64,000 nt of DNA, taken from Chrysaora quinquecirrha (lineage: Eukaryota > Cnidaria > Scyphozoa > Semaeostomeae > Pelagiidae). The translations under genes were made by a program, and so were the position numbers. The stretch covers positions 434,001 to 498,000 of the forward strand of contig JACTAT010000371.1 in assembly GCA_014526335.1 (NCBI GenBank), given 5' to 3'. Of the stretch, positions 11,701 to 21,118 are shown piece after piece. The stretch's first letter is position 1. Every line of letters begins with the position of its first letter. Below the pieces are notes generated by a model. That model did not search any database, had not been told where the DNA came from, and was given only the letters and a program-made list of their open reading frames with translations.

Positions 11701-11924
11701 AAAGTGGAAATCTCGTCTATCCCCTGAATGGAAATAAAAATAACTACTGAGTGCAGAAATGAAAGAAGTTTATCTGATGACTTTGATATTAAAAATACCA
11801 AAGCTGAATATGTTTTATTTTCATCTCTAAATTGCAAAACAATCTATGATATGCTCATCTTGAAAGATCAAATTGTTGTTGCTCAAAAATTTAGGGTTTT
11901 TTGGGAACAAAAAATAGGGTTTAT
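8713..11924 (+). pseudogene. LINE B ORF2 (APE endonuclease + RT), decayed and truncated
   Basis: It opens MPSILSINVNGLNDQVK and has a fairly complete endonuclease frame to 9114. There LLQETHL has become FLHKTHL, which may remove the catalytic glutamate. GGDFNTVLD follows near 9145. The RT part shows FDRVNWNFLF (near 10515), GVRQGCPLS (near 10664) and QYAVDTT (near 10793); the last replaces the first catalytic aspartate of YADD with V. The C-terminal region is cut off at 11924. Confidence 0.82.
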
Positions 11925-12960
11925 ATTAATTTGCTATCCAAACAGTAGAACAGTTCCCATGGCAAGTAGTAAACCGATTGAAGCAGCTTATTGGAAAACT
12001 CTGCAATATGGCTAAGTGCTCAATACATCAAAATGGTGATCATGATGATGATGATGATGAAGCGATAAATGATGATGAGAGAACGTCTCTTCAGTTTCAA
12101 TCTCATTGGCCAACATTGTCCAGACATATCAAAGACATCAAAAATGGCTCATTTCGTGGTTTAGCGATAAGCTCAGCTCCAGAAATGAGAAGAGGAAGGT
12201 CACTAGACGATGCAGGGCAAAGGACAACCCTTATAACTGTTCAGAACCGAATAACAAGCCTTTGCCGATATCAAGCTGCAAGAATAGAGGATCACACTGT
12301 AAAAAACAAAGATTACCCATATCCTTCATTAATTGAAATTTTGCCCCAATGCTTCGACCTGCAACTTCTTTACAAGGCAAGTCTAGGCAAGTCTAGAAGA
12401 AGGATTTCATCAGAGTCAGTATGGCGTCGGAGCTCTGCAACAGGTAACAGAAATGGCAGGGTATCCTGAAAGTGACCAAGAATCAGTTCTGACACAGTTC
12501 AATATCTTCAAGGAAAGATTTTTGGAAATCGTGTCTGAAGAAAGCTCCAGATCAGTCATTGATTACCAGCATGTGCTTTTTGAGACGGATAAGTGTACAA
12601 AAGAGTGCAATGTATATATTTCAAGAAAGTGCCCAAATCATCAAAAGCTATTATTACCCAAGAAAGTTGTCACAATGAAGTTTCTTCATTTGTTCACTAA
12701 AGATGAAGAGCTGAGTGAAAGCATCAAACACTTCCTACATCTGTTCTGCGATGCTCCGTTAAGACTAATGCAGAAGGTATTGCAGAGTCGATGGGAAATT
12801 ATGTCAACTACCACTCTGATAAGCGACGTGGATTAGACATTGAAGATGTTGGTAGAGAAGCACTTATTCACTGGAATGGTCCACCTGTTGATAAAGTTAA
12901 TCGCATTGGAGAGGCAGCACTTGATGGCAGGTTTGGTGGTTGAAGTAACTAGCGGTTCGT
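11925..12960 (+). pseudogene. Decayed element-derived gene of unknown family, possibly hAT-related
   Basis: Overlapping short frames on the plus strand look like one coding region broken by frameshifts. The best part reads MKFLHLFTKDEELSESIKHF, then (shifted frame, about 12770-12943) GIAESMGNYVNYHSDKRRGL and EALIHWNGPPVDKVNR, ending in a TGA. The HNGPP-like motif after a segment starting with an ESMG motif recalls the C-terminal region of some hAT-like or ZNF862-like repeat proteins in aquatic animals. That similarity is from memory and weak. An aspartate run (about 12046-12060) lies in the upstream frame. Confidence 0.35.
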
Positions 12961-13311
12961 TACGGGTGCAAACAAGACAAATTCGGTAGTTGTTTCAAGG
13001 TTAAAGAGAGAAAAGCCCCGGCTGCCTTTCTTCTAATCGTTTAGAATCCAGAGGTTTGATGATATGTTGCCTGAAGTGAACCTTTCTCGATATGTTTATG
13101 TTATGTTTACAACAGTTATCTAGCCCTTTTTTTACCGGAACTGAACTTATCTGTTTGGAGATGTTATGTTGTTATATGTATAAAATAGTTTTTAGCCCTT
13201 ATATTACCATGAAATCAAAGAAATAAGTGTTTAGCTTTTACATAAGCATTTTCTCGTGTTCAATCAACTATTTGTGGGCCAAATTATATTATGTCAAAAT
13301 GAGGAAGGTTG
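12961..13311. other. AT-rich stretch, no gene seen
   Basis: No convincing coding potential. It ends at a polypyrimidine-poor aatttcag, which could be the acceptor site of an intron before the piggyBac transposase exon. Confidence 0.4.
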
Positions 13312-13329
13312 ATAACATAAATTTCAGGT

Positions 13330-14660
13330 TTGGAGAAAGTCATTATGAAGAAAGAAATGTATGGGTTTCTTGGTATCAATCTTGTCATGGGCTACCATAA
13401 ATTGCCATCCTGGAAGATGTATTGGCGCAATGATGCTGACCTGTCAGTCCCATTTGTTGGATCAACTATGCCTCGGAACAGATTTTCCCAAATTTTGTCA
13501 AATCTTCATGTTAATGACAACTCTGCAATTCCAAAGGACAACAAAGATAAATTGTATAAGCTGCGCCCTTTGATATCAGCACTCAATGGAAACTACGCAA
13601 AGCTATACAGTGTCTCAAGGTATCAAAGTATTGACGAGAGCATGATTCTTTTCAAAGGTAGGAGCTCTATAAAACAATATAATCCTATGAAACCAATAAA
13701 AAGGGGCTATAAACTCTGGATGCGTGCTGATCCTGATGGATACATAAGCAAGTTCGACATCTATCAAGGCAAGAATTCAGAGGTAAACAATGAAGAAGGT
13801 GCTTTTGGACTTGGGGAGAAGGTTGTCATTAATATGTGCAAGGAACTCTATGAAAGGAATCATGAGGTCTATTTTGATAACTACTTCTCCTCAATTGCTC
13901 TTATGGAGCACCTGAAACAAAAAAAGGTTTGGGCCTGTGGGACAATACGCTCAAATCGACAAAATTTCCCAGAAAACCTGAAAGCTGACAAAGAGTTAGC
14001 TCAGGGCCAATTTGATCATAGGGTCAGTAATGAAGGCTTGAGCGTCTACAAGTGGAAAGACAACAAAACTGTCCATCTAATTTCAAATTTTCACGGAACA
14101 GAGAGGTGACAATCAACAGAACGCAGAAGGATGGGTCAAAACTCGAAATAGGTTGCCCAAAAGCAGTCAAGGACTATAACAAGTATATGGGTGGCGTGGA
14201 TAAAGCAGATATGCTGTGTGCAATCTATGGTGTTGGGAGAAAATCTAAAAAATGGTGGCACCGAATCTTTTTTGGTCTTCTAGATCGCATCGTTGTCAAT
14301 GCAGCAATAGCTTTTGAAAAAATTGAAAAGAAAGGCCTGTCTTTGCTGGACTTTAGACGCAGTGTGGCACAGACACTGATAACTCTATCCCGCTCAGCCA
14401 GAGGAAGACACTCAGCAACAACTTCCCCAGGTGTGGTTCAAAAAAGAAGAAAAAACAACTATTCAGTTGATGATGGAATAAGGCTCCAAAACCTTGGATG
14501 TCACTGGGTCCAATACCCAGGAAGAGGAGCAAGAGGGAGATGCGAAGTCTGCTCAAAGAAGGATATAGAGTCAAGGCCAAAAAGTAAATGTGGAACATGC
14601 AATGTATTTTTATGTTGCAACGAAAAGAAAAATTGCTTTGCAGAGTTCCACAATGCTTAG
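13330..14660 (+). pseudogene. piggyBac transposase, one frameshift
   Basis: The product is a DDD transposase that moves the element by cut and paste at TTAA. Two overlapping frames (13330-14109 and 14052-14660) join within the overlap. The signatures of the DDE_Tnp_1_7 family are clear: YQSIDESMILFKGRSS with the first catalytic D, YFDNYFSS with the second and YMGGVDKADML with the third. The C-terminus is cysteine-rich (CEVCSKKD, CGTCNVFLCC), matching the zinc-binding tail of piggyBac proteins. The usual N-terminal region of about 100-150 residues is not visible in frame. It could lie in an upstream exon, since aatttcag precedes the frame at about 13320. If the frameshift is real the copy is inactive. 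Confidence 0.88.
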
Positions 14661-15009
14661 AGACAGAACACTTTGACTGAACTTTGTAAAAATAGAATAA
14701 TATAACTAACTCCTCATTCTTACATAACCATTATGATTTGAGTGTCTCTTGAAAGTTATTTTTTTATATTTATTGTTATTTCAAGCTAATATTGATCTTA
14801 TCTTAAGATTGATGTAGGAAAGTTTCAGTTCTATTGAAAAAAAACAACAATTCAATGTTTTGTTTATTTGCCCTATAAGTACTGTCGGGACTTTTAAGTC
14901 CCTAGTCAATATCTCCATGGCAACAATTTTTTTCCCTAAAAACCTTAATATTTCAACGTTTGATCCTATTTGAAGTAATTTTCACGTCAGCATTGCTGAT
15001 TTATACCAA

Positions 15010-15039
15010 CATTTTAAGTGCTGGTCCTCAAAGGGTTAA
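15010..15039 (+). repeat. piggyBac right terminal inverted repeat and TTAA target site
   Basis: The end reads gctggtcctcaaaggg followed by ttaa at 15036-15039, the expected layout of a piggyBac terminus. No matching left terminus (ttaaccctttgagg) was found upstream between 11.9 and 13.3 kb. Confidence 0.7.
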
Positions 15040-15119
15040 ACCTTTTAGAGGCTGAAAAAAGTTAGAAAACATCATGTTAATGAATTCTTCAGCAATTATG
15101 TTTCTATCAAAGTGCAAAA

Positions 15120-16320
15120 GATCAATGTTGAAATCTCCACTTATTAAAACAATTTTATTTTCTTTACTGACTTATTTTAATGTTGAATCTAAGTTAATTA
15201 AGAATTCAGTAGGATTTTTTCGTGGGTGATTATAAATCGATGCCAAAAGTATATTCTTATCCTTTGAATTGTCAGTTTCAACCCAGAAAGCCTCGAACTC
15301 ACACTCGTCGTTCTTGAAAGTTTTATTCAGCTTAGAACGTTCTGTTACCTTTAAAGACTCAGACAAAAAGAAACCAGAGCCTCCACATTTGGTTTGGCTT
15401 CTTTGGCCAATATAATTATTATAGCCAGGGATAACCAAATTTTCAAAAAGATCTTTGTTTGAATTACTGTGCCAGGTTTCCGCTACAGCTATGGCATCAA
15501 AATTGTGATCAAGTTTATTACACAATAATTCAAGATTATCTTTATTTTTTAGCAAGGATTGAATGTTAGCATGCATTAAACTAAAGCTCTTACTACCATT
15601 AGACTTTGAGCTCTTTGATAGTTTATGAAAGTTATGGGTAGTAAAGTAGTCAAAATCTGAATGAAATTAAGCATATTTATCAGTATCATTATCGGAAAGG
15701 TGGTCATGTTCTTTTAAATCAAGTTTATTTATTGTTAGTGAATAATAACCTTCTAGTTTTAAATCACTTCCTTAACATCGTCAGTTATAGTTTGAGTTAA
15801 AGGTTAGTGAAGCTAACTGTTGGTTGTTGATATCACAAAAAGGAAACTTAGCTCCCCAGCATGTCAAGCAACACCATTGGTTTAAAATGCTACTTGTGTC
15901 TGTTATCTGCCAGGACTGAAGTGCCGAACATTTTCTATGAATCAGATGTCTGCAATCGTATCAGGGAGTGTCTTTTCTAACGTCACGAACAGCTTTGTTA
16001 CATACATTACATTGCCTGATAAAACCATGCTTTGTTGACGTAACAGCCTCAAGAAATTTTTCACACTTTTTTGTTCTATTAGCCAATGTATTACAAAATT
16101 GGTTGTCGTTAAGCGGTTGAAAAGGTAAAGCTTCGTTTAAGCATAATTTACAAAACCAAATCGAGCTTAAGTTTTCAGCTAAAAATCAAATGTAATCGAA
16201 TCAATTAGCGAACATTTGAAATGGTACCATTTGTCGCATTTACCGCAGCAAATTGATTTTTGATAATCAAATACCCTTTTAGAACATCTAGGGCATTTGC
16301 AGTTTCTAATAACAGTGAAG
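15120..16320 (-). pseudogene. LINE ORF2 N-terminus: PHD-like zinc finger and APE endonuclease, decayed
   Basis: At about 16310-16200 (minus) a PHD-like cluster reads CKCPRCSKRVFDYQKSICC and then CGKCDKWYHFKC. A second cysteine cluster lies near 16010-15870. The endonuclease follows in the frame 15576-15172: MHANIQSLLKNKDNLELLC, IAVAETWHS and then, after a stop at 15172, SGDFNIDLLHFD. A zinc finger fused ahead of an APE domain is common in CR1-like LINEs. Stops and frameshifts break it. Confidence 0.65.
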
Positions 16321-16356
16321 CAAGTTAATAAGAGAAAGGCATAAGAGAATTTTACA

Positions 16357-17169
16357 CTATTTTTTGATAAGTTCTTCTAAGTTTCCAATTCTAGCTGTTA
16401 GGGTGCTTTTATTTTTCCTAGTGAATACGACACCATTTTTTGTCCAATAATAATCCCCGCCTTTTTCTTCGCACCTCATACGTACCAAGTGAAATAGATT
16501 TTTATTCATGACTGTCAAAGATTCATTAATAAAGATCTTACCATTTAACCTTGATTCATCACTCCTTAGTTTGAGGGAACCAACTGTCTTCTCTTTAAGG
16601 TTTTTTCTGCTATTCATGATCTTTTCTTTTGTTTTTCTATTCATGAATTTAGCAATGATTATTTGCTCTTCTTTGGACTTTTTTACTCTGTGGCAGGCAA
16701 CAATATCATTTTTCAGAACTTGTACTCCAATTTATTTCGCTATTGCGATCGTTATTTCCTCTGTGTTTCCACTAGGAGGCATGCCACTTATTTTTATACA
16801 ATCTGGGCTCCCATACTGCTCAAGATCATTCAGAGCATTTTTCTGCCTCTCTTGAACAGCACGAAGAGATTTGATTTCACTTTTGAGTGCTTCGTTTTCT
16901 TTTGAAAGGACTGTTTGAGACTTGAGAACATAGTCTGTAATTTTCTTCTGAGATTCATACTGCTGCTCTATAAATTCTGCTGATTTTTCAACGCACGATA
17001 CTCTATTGTCCAGTCCTTTAATTTTTTCTATAATCTCTGTTCTGATATTATCAATTTTATTTTTTAGCATATCAAGACGTTTGTTCATATACTCTACTTG
17101 TTTGTGTAGCATTGAAACTATTGTATCCATTGTAGCAGTAGAAATAGTCTTCTTTGTAGCCATTTTCAC
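16357..17169 (-). pseudogene. LINE ORF1 with coiled coil and L1-ORF1p-like C-terminus, frameshifted
   Basis: The N-terminal frame (17169-16732) starts MKMATKKTISTATMDTIVSM and has a long heptad-rich coiled coil. It ends in CIKISGMPPSGNTEEITIAI, typical of the start of the RRM of L1-type ORF1 proteins. After a frameshift near 16735 the second part reads VACHRVKKSKEEQIIIAKFM and continues to TARIGNLEELIKK (stop at 16357). The combined length is about 270 residues, as expected for a trimeric ORF1p-like RNA chaperone. Confidence 0.7.
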
Positions 17170-17384
17170 GTTGTTGATGAAAGTTTAATCAAAGATGAAT
17201 ATAAGGCAATAATTTTTATTAAATCTAGTGAGACATTCCAAAAAATAATAAAAAAGAAAAGATAATTAAAAAAATAAAGTGAAAACTTAACACATTTGAG
17301 AATTTTTGAATTTCTGTCGAGAGCAATCAAATCCACGTCCCCTTCTCATGATGACAGGAAATCAAATCAAATCAAATCAAATCC

Positions 17385-18280
17385 ATGATGATTGGATACC
17401 GGATTTACCGTACTCCCACCAGTCAGACAAGGATTGAAAGTTCCCTTTTCTGCCCTTCCAGGAGTCAATGAAATCATTGATGAGGTCCACCAAGGTTTGT
17501 TCTTTTATGATAGAAGCATTGAACATCCAGGACCTGTGTCAGCGTTTTATAGAGGAGAAGTCGACTTTTAAACTAAGCTTGTCATGATCACAATGAGGAA
17601 AGGGATCTATAAAGCATTAAGAAAATTTATCGTCCAATTCCTGGGAGGTGTAGAATTTATCCAGTCCGCTGAAAGATCCTAGGGGGCTACGATAAGTAAA
17701 TTCTTTATTAGTAGGATTCTGGATACCCCAAATATCCTCTAAGTTAAAAACGTTTATGAAGTGTTTAAGATTCCAGGCACTTTGATCTACATAGGCAACA
17801 TTATTAGATCTGTTGACTTTATTATTTAGAACACAGTTAAAATCACTGTCGACAATAAAAGGAAAAGTACGTTGGTATTTATCTAGATCTTTTTGAAGGT
17901 GTTGGATGAATTGTTTGCAATGAACAATGCCGTCTTTGCCTCCTGTAGGAGCGTAAATATTGACTAAAATAAGCTGGTTGTCATCGATTGAAAAGCTCTA
18001 AAATTATATAATGACCTGTATTGCAGGCATAATACTTATGAATTGTGGTGTTGAATTTATCAGAGTTTAAAATCGAGACACCCTTTCTGTTGTCTGTGCA
18101 CATGGAATGAAAGGATTTTCCTTTCCAATTTACGAAGGTTTTATCAAGTTCCGTAGAATTTAAGTGCGTTTCTTGCAAAAGGATTATGTCAAAATTCTTA
18201 CAAATTAAGTGCTGTAAAATCTTGTCACGACGAGGTGGATCTCCCAACCCATTCAGATTTATACTTGCAATAGAAGCCAT
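17385..18280 (-). pseudogene. LINE E ORF2, APE endonuclease part only
   Basis: The frame starts at 18280 with MASIASINLNGLGDPPRRD and shows IILLQETHLNSTE and FVNWKGKSFHSM, as in the other U1 LINEs. It breaks at 17981. Weak downstream remnants in other frames continue to about 17385. No RT motifs follow before the CR1-like LINE begins. Confidence 0.75.
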
Positions 18281-18348
18281 AGTGGTAGTAAATATGAAAA
18301 AGGAAAAATAAGGTTAAGCATTATACTTATTTGGAAGTCTAAGTGTTC

Positions 18349-19427
18349 CTACCCGCAGGATTCTTTCTTCTCTGCAGTTGCAGTGGGATGTCTCTTTGTG
18401 CCTTTTTTGAAGGCTGGGTAGTGCACAACAGATTTAACAGTGGTGTCTTTTGGTATAGTGTCCATATTGGGTTCAGGTTGAGGGATGGTTTGATTCTGGT
18501 TGTTGGTTGAAGATTTCTGTAGTTTGGTGCACTTCTTTTCTTTTGGGTTCTTGGGTTTGTGTTTCAGAAGTATCGTTTTTCATAGGTGGATTTTGTTGAT
18601 AGTTTCCTCTTGTTCGTTTTCATTCCCGTTTTCCTGTTTGTTGTTTGACTGTACAAATCCAGGGGTTGCTCTTTATTTTCTTGAAACTCAGATAATTAAT
18701 CGTCTGTTTTATGCATATCTACAGAGGAGGCTCTGCCTCTCAGGCGTCTTATAACTTCAAATTTTGCTAATTTGCTCTTCTGATGATCGGGTGAGCCACA
18801 CAGGTAGCATTGCTTTATATCCTTCAAAGAACAATCGCCTGTTCTATGTGTATCCTTCATACAGATATTGCCAAAAACTGGCTTGCCATTGAAGGAAAAG
18901 GATCTATTTTTATTTACAATAAGAGCAAAAGGTGGTAATTCTGTGGCTAAAAAATGAAACATAGTTACCAGACGTTTTCCATTGAAAACATTAGGAAATC
19001 CTTCCCAGGTTCGTTTCCAAATCCTGAGAACAGTTCCAAATTTCTCCAGTTCGGCCCTGATTTGGTTGTCTGAAATATCGGGAGTAGCATCTGGGATTGT
19101 GATAAGAAGTGCTCGACGTTTGACCAGAGTGAAAGCTATACCAGTTTTCTTTTTCGTCATGGAGGGAAATTTCTGCAAGTTATAAAGTAATTCATCTACC
19201 ATACTTGGTTTTGAGAAGATTATGTTCCACCTTTGATGACCCGGGAGGGATGACAAGGGCATAAGTTGCAGGATCTTTGAATATTTGTTGAAAAAAGTTA
19301 TTATTTCTTTAAAGTTAATTCCATCCTGAGTTTCAAACTTTGCTCCTCTAGCAGCAAGATCTCCAGGTAGCATTCGGCCATCTGATCTTTTCAATTCAAT
19401 TTCAGTTTCAGTTGGTTGTATTTCCAT
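18349..19427 (-). pseudogene. LINE E ORF1 (zinc-knuckle, gag-like)
   Basis: The frame 19427-18696 encodes 243 residues starting MEIQPTETEIELKRSDGRML. It contains RWNIIFSKPSMVDELL and a region NQIRAELEKFGTVLRIWKRT, which matches the A-D element positions reading HGKIINIWHQTYPEFP. The cysteine clusters are CMKDTHRTGDC and CYLCGSPDHQKSK; both look incomplete as CCHC knuckles. The frame stops at 18696. A lysine- and asparagine-rich continuation on the same strand extends to about 18349. Confidence 0.75.
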
Positions 19428-20040
19428 TTCAGCAATATTATATATACTCTGATTTTCAGCAATTAAAAACTATAAAATGTATCTCTGTATACTAAAAACT
19501 GCTTTATTGAATAAAACAAATAATTGATTAAACAAGAGAACACTCATGATTTATGAGCCAAATTGATACATCTAACTTTTTAACAGCGGTGGCCTAGCCT
19601 GTACTTCTACTCTAGAATATAACTGATTTCTATGGGGTTTACGAACAAATATGTTTTAAAAAAACTTGCAAATTAATAAAATAACATTAATCATTGATGA
19701 CTGATATAAAATAAATGATAAAACTTACTTTAAATCTCGAATAAGCGGTCATTGAATCAGAAAAACATCCGTGACCCACTGCATTTCCACTGTAAGACCA
19801 TTCACGTAGGATGGTTGCTATGGAGTAACTAAGAGAAATCGGGCCAGCCAATCAGCGGCCATATCCAGTTAACGAGCCTACTCCAGAGAATAAGACAAGA
19901 GATAAAGATAAAGTCCCCAAAAGGCTTTATTGAGTATTTATCAATATTTATAATAACAATTCCAGTAAGCTTTGACAATTTTTGGGCTAGAAAAGTAAAA
20001 AAGGGAAGAGCGAAAAATCATGTGACTAGTTGGTCAATTT
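19428..20040 (-). other. LINE E 5' UTR
   Basis: This non-coding stretch lies between the U1 head and ORF1, read on the minus strand. It contrasts with the 11-bp leader of copies B-D and could hold its own promoter. No specific element is recognised. Confidence 0.5.
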
Positions 20041-20062
20041 GTCTTCCCCGACAGGTAAGTAT
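20041..20062 (-). ncRNA. U1: U1 snRNA gene, 5' fragment, minus strand
   Basis: On the minus strand, atacttacctgtcggggaag begins at 20062, the first nucleotides of U1 including the perfect 5' splice-site-pairing segment. LINE E replaces the rest. The upstream promoter-like region on the minus strand (20063-20150) matches those of the plus-strand units. Confidence 0.9.
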
Positions 20063-20397
20063 GCAGGTTTTCTGTGCGGAGGGAGCATCATCCAGGAACT
20101 TCTCGTTTCAAATGTAGTCATTGGTAACAGACGGCACAATCATTCTGTTTACATTGGCAAAGGATGAGAACAGTTTTGGAAAGATTGGTTGCTGTCGGAA
20201 GCCACTCTTGCCATGTGTTGGTGAAAGGTCAACAAAAGACAGAACGCATGCTGTTTCTGGTATAATAATAGTTGATGTAGTGGAACAGCAGAGATGAATT
20301 GTTAAGACATCGCACGTTCATGCACTGCTCTTAGCAAGAAGATAACAACAGAAGAAGGTTTGTTGTGTTGCTTGTTTTACACTTCAAGATGAGAGGC
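20063..20397 (-). promoter_or_regulatory. U2-U1 spacer with U1 promoter region, minus strand
   Basis: This is the inverted counterpart of 6657-7012. It includes, on the minus strand, catttgaaacgagaagttcc about 50-70 bp before the U1 start. Confidence 0.6.
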
Positions 20398-20546
20398 TGG
20401 GCCATCCATGGCAGCACTGCAATACCAGTACAACCCGTGTCCGGGGTGGAGCAAGCTTCAGACCCAAGGACCAATTCCAAAAATCAGTTTAATATTTGAG
20501 CACCCTTGGGTGCATATCAGATATTAAGCTGATAAGAACAGATACT
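20398..20546 (-). ncRNA. U2: U2 snRNA gene, 3' fragment (from nt 35), minus strand
   Basis: Read on the minus strand, U2 begins abruptly at agtatctgttcttatcagc and runs to the 3' end with the Sm site gatttttgg. Nucleotides 1-34 are missing. The junction is the same one used by LINE F at 41911. Confidence 0.9.
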
Positions 20547-21118
20547 TGTTTTCCTTTTTAGTGTATGCGCACCTGATAAACAGTTGGGATATTACTACTT
20601 CATTACAATTCAAACTCAAGTTATTTACAATTTAAAAATAAGCATAATAGATATTGACAAATAATGCAATTAATACATTTCAACAAATTCCCGCAATTAC
20701 AAAGTAAAGATTCATGAATACAGGTTACAGTCACAATGTTAAAGGTGAAATATTGGCTCAGACTTGTTATTTATTCCGCATAGAATACCAGGATAAGTGA
20801 AAAGTTTAAGTTGATCATGCAACTTCCCTTTAGACTTAAAAGCTATGTTAACACGATCTTGTTGAAATGTGAAATTAGAATATATCTATTTGGATTCAAA
20901 TATAACTCCTTGCAACTCCTTTGTGATGTTGACTGTGGGAAACTGTCTAATTAGTCTAGCCTACCTAGTACTTTACTTAGACTTATAGACACAGCAAAGT
21001 GCAGACCCGACACAGATTTTTTTACAAACAGAGGAGGTTTATACTTCTTTTGGTGCATTGGGTGGTTTTGAAAAAAACCGTTTTATTTTTCCACAAATTT
21101 GATTGATGCCATGCATTC
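20547..21118 (-). other. Unidentified sequence joined to the U2 insertion point
   Basis: Read on the minus strand this AT-rich DNA ends ctaaaaaggaaaaca at the U2 junction. It does not resemble the 3' end of LINE F. It lies just downstream of the decayed zinc-finger gene at 21119-23960. It may be the 3' end of another U2-specific element. Confidence 0.4.

Larger units (their letters stand above)
7034..11924 (+). mobile_element. LINE B: U1-inserted Tx1-like LINE, 3' part lost
   Basis: The element starts 22 nt into U1 and carries ORF1 (7045-8626) and ORF2 (from 8713). Its ORF2 is cut at 11924 inside the C-terminal region, where copies C and H continue with the conserved caattggccaagactc segment. 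After the break the sequence is unrelated to the LINE. The copy is closely similar to A, C and D and is decayed. Confidence 0.88.
15040..17220 (-). mobile_element. CR1/L2-like LINE, 5' half, minus strand
   Basis: Read on the minus strand, the segment gives a coiled-coil ORF1, then an ORF2 beginning with zinc-finger modules and an APE endonuclease. It stops abruptly at 15040, beside the piggyBac target site. The RT half is absent. Its ORF1 and endonuclease differ from the U1/U2 LINEs in this window, so it is an unrelated family. Its 5' side ends in AT-rich DNA and a short (atcaa)n-like tract near 17360. Confidence 0.7.
17385..20040 (-). mobile_element. LINE E: divergent Tx1-like LINE in a U1 gene, minus strand, 3' part lost
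   Basis: On the minus strand the first 22 nt of U1 (20062-20041) run straight into this element. It has a 613-bp 5' UTR, ORF1 (19427 down to about 18349) and ORF2 (from 18280). ORF2 is lost after the endonuclease region near 17385. The protein sequences are only distantly similar to those of copies A-D, yet the insertion point in U1 is the same within about a nucleotide. It is a separate lineage sharing the target. Confidence 0.78.
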
